From positions 1 through 47,132 of the forward strand of contig DYJV01000009.1 in the NCBI GenBank assembly GCA_020722945.1: a stretch of 47,132 bases of DNA, written 5' to 3'. Below, piece by piece: positions 45,687 through 47,132 of this stretch (position 1 is its first letter; every line of letters begins with the position of its first letter). The translations under genes were made by a program, and so were the position numbers. This DNA is from Candidatus Methylomirabilis sp. GTDB lineage: Bacteria; DYJV01. Below the pieces are notes generated by a model, which saw only the letters and a list, made by a program, of their open reading frames with translations, had not been told where the DNA came from and did not search any database.

Positions 45687-47084
45687 ATGAAAAATAATAT
45701 TTTTGATATATCTTGCGAAATAGGGGCGAGAATCCCAAGAGTTGATGCCTACGAAAAAGTTATAGGTAAGACAATCTATGCGTCAGATTACCACTCAAAA
45801 GATATGTTATGGCTTGGAGTAAAAAGAGGTGGTGCACCACACGCTAAAATACTTGATATAGATATAGAACAAGCCTCAAAAGTCGATGGTGTAGTAAAAA
45901 TTTTTACCTACAAAGATGTTAAAGGCACAAATCGTCAAGGGGTTGCTAAAAAAGATCAGCCTGTATTAGTTGACAGCATCATAAAACATTACGGAGATCC
46001 TATTGCACTTGTTGCTGCAAAAGATATAGCATCACTAAAAGATAGTCTTGATAAAATAGTTATAAAGGTAGAACCTCTCACCCCTATCTTTGATGTTGAT
46101 GAAGCATTAAAGAGTAACGCTCCACTGATACAGCGGGAGAATTCCGAAACAGACAACAAATTATTAGGTGGTAAGATAAAAAAAGGTCTTGGAGCAAAAG
46201 GTTTTGAAGAGTGTGATGTTGTAGTAGAGTTAGAGATAAATCTTCCTATGCAGGAGCACGCTTATATAGAGACCGAAGCGGGCTGGGCAATAATGGGTGA
46301 AGATGGGAGATTGAATATTACTGTATCCACTCAGACACCTTTTAGAGATAGATTTGAAGTCTCTGAAGCACTTGGTATCCCATTAGAGAGAGTAAATATA
46401 ATTGCTCCCTATTGCGGAGGAGCATTTGGTGGGAAAGATGGGATAACTGTCCAGACATTTCTTGGCCTTGCAGCTATCAATTTACCGGGTAAACCTGTAA
46501 AAATCTACAATAGTCGTGAGGAGAGCTTTGTATCAAGTAGCAAAAGACACCCTGCAAAAGTTTTTTACAAACTTGGAGCAAAGAGTGATGGATCACTCAA
46601 TACCCTATATGCAAATATAAAATACGATACTGGTTGTTACGACCACTTAGGTGGTGTGGTTATGGCTCTTGGGCTTGAGCATGCTGGCGGGGCATACCGT
46701 ATTCCAAATACCGAAATTGAATCTGCCAGCATCTATACCAACAATCCTTTGGGTGGTGCATTCAGAGGGTTTGGGGTTACGCAGGTAAATGCAGGATTAG
46801 AACAGATTATTGATATGATTGCAGAGAAGCTCAAAATATCAGATATAGATATACGGATGAAAAATCTTATAAATAAAGGGGAAAAGAGTGCTATTGGCTC
46901 CACAATAACCACTTCAATGGGATTTAAAGAGTGCCTCAAAACCATAAGCGAACACTATTTTTACAAAAATAGGGAAGAGTGGAAAGATGGAGCTGCTAAA
47001 AATTTTAAACGAGGTGTGGGAATTGCTTCTGCTATTCATGGGATAGGATATGGTCCAAAAGTCCCGGACATTGCAAATGTATAA
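45687..47084 (+). pseudogene. Xanthine dehydrogenase-type molybdenum subunit, interrupted by an insertion sequence
   Basis: 465 codons of a protein that in this family is usually about 750 residues. The first domain is ARIPRVDAYEKVIGKTIYASDY. The molybdopterin-binding part has TVSTQTPFRDRFEVSEALG, PYCGGAFGGKDG and GAFRGFGVTQVNAGLEQIID. Similarity continues to PKVPDIANV, where the frame meets TAA at 47082-47084, right at the start of the insertion-sequence end. The C-terminal third, including the catalytic glutamate region, is absent from the window. Family substrates include purines and aldehydes; the FAD and iron-sulfur subunits are not here. Last gene of a three-gene run. Confidence 0.85.
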
Positions 47085-47132
47085 TGTCCCTGTAAAAAAA
47101 GAATGAAAAAGTGTAGAATTTAAATTTTTAAT
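47080..47132 (+). mobile_element. Right-hand partial insertion sequence, same element as bases 1-118
   Basis: All 53 bases are the exact reverse complement of 66-118. The element starts TGTCCCTG at 47085 and points out of the window, opposite to the left copy. It interrupts the xdh-type gene. The five bases TATAA outside the TG are also shared by both copies, so the element may begin at 47080 or the two target sites may be alike. Confidence 0.7.

Noticed and set aside
47060-47132. Terminal inverted repeat as an amplification chimera
   Set aside because: GGACATT/AATGTCC near the junction could favour template switching, but the OrfA-like frame and leader next to the left copy make a shared insertion sequence the simpler explanation. 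Not fully excluded.

Overview
This AT-rich window comes from a Gram-negative, flagellated, probably anaerobic bacterium. It carries lipopolysaccharide export and assembly genes (msbA-like, lptE), a flagellar hook-cap gene (flgD), a TRAP solute-binding protein, a standalone FMN glutamate synthase, LarE and several radical-SAM enzymes. The mix suggests something like the Deferribacterota, but that is an impression from gene content and not a demonstrated assignment. The window appears to be a fragment bounded by two outward-facing copies of one insertion sequence. The last 53 bases are the exact reverse complement of bases 66-118, and the left copy carries the first ten codons of an IS3-type OrfA. 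The right copy interrupts a xanthine-dehydrogenase-type gene.

Layout. Bases 1-118 are the left insertion-sequence end, followed by a good sigma-70 promoter and a TRAP solute-binding protein with a Tat signal. A repeat-rich spacer (1.46-2.15 kb) follows. A minus-strand cluster (7.7 to 2.15 kb) reads yajC-secD-secF-queE-radC-flgD-nucleosidase. A tRNA-Leu(GAG) lies next to it on the minus strand, and then a plus-strand sigma-54-dependent response regulator whose promoter overlaps a perfect dyad. rmuC (minus) is followed by a plus-strand run: DUF2148 protein, aminotransferase, Nudix hydrolase, uvrC. A second repeat-rich spacer (15.54-16.38 kb) shares two repeat types with the first.

Next come the FMN glutamate synthase; htpX with larE, where larE is frameshifted at a run of nine A; an EamA transporter overlapping glnE; smg-topA; an MsbA-like ABC transporter; and a MoaE-like protein overlapping a DUF2207 membrane protein. 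Then come a lipoprotein with a secreted BACON-like protein, lptE-holA-acyltransferase, and the pair radical-SAM/DUF4130 followed by trxB. The window closes with an EAL phosphodiesterase, a photolyase, a PglK-like ABC exporter, and a tight operon of an RsbW-like/GNAT-like fusion, hisC and the broken xdh-type gene.

Working together. Protein export (Sec), envelope building (msbA, lptE, acyltransferase, PglK-like exporter), DNA repair (uvrC, rmuC, photolyase, radical-SAM module, topA, holA) and nitrogen control (glnE, glutamate synthase, NtrC-type regulator) dominate. Most genes are core functions in conserved order. The unusual material is the insertion-sequence boundaries, the larE homopolymer frameshift, the structured dispersed repeats, the lipoprotein/BACON pair and the last operon. 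No CRISPR array, prophage or recognisable defence island is visible.
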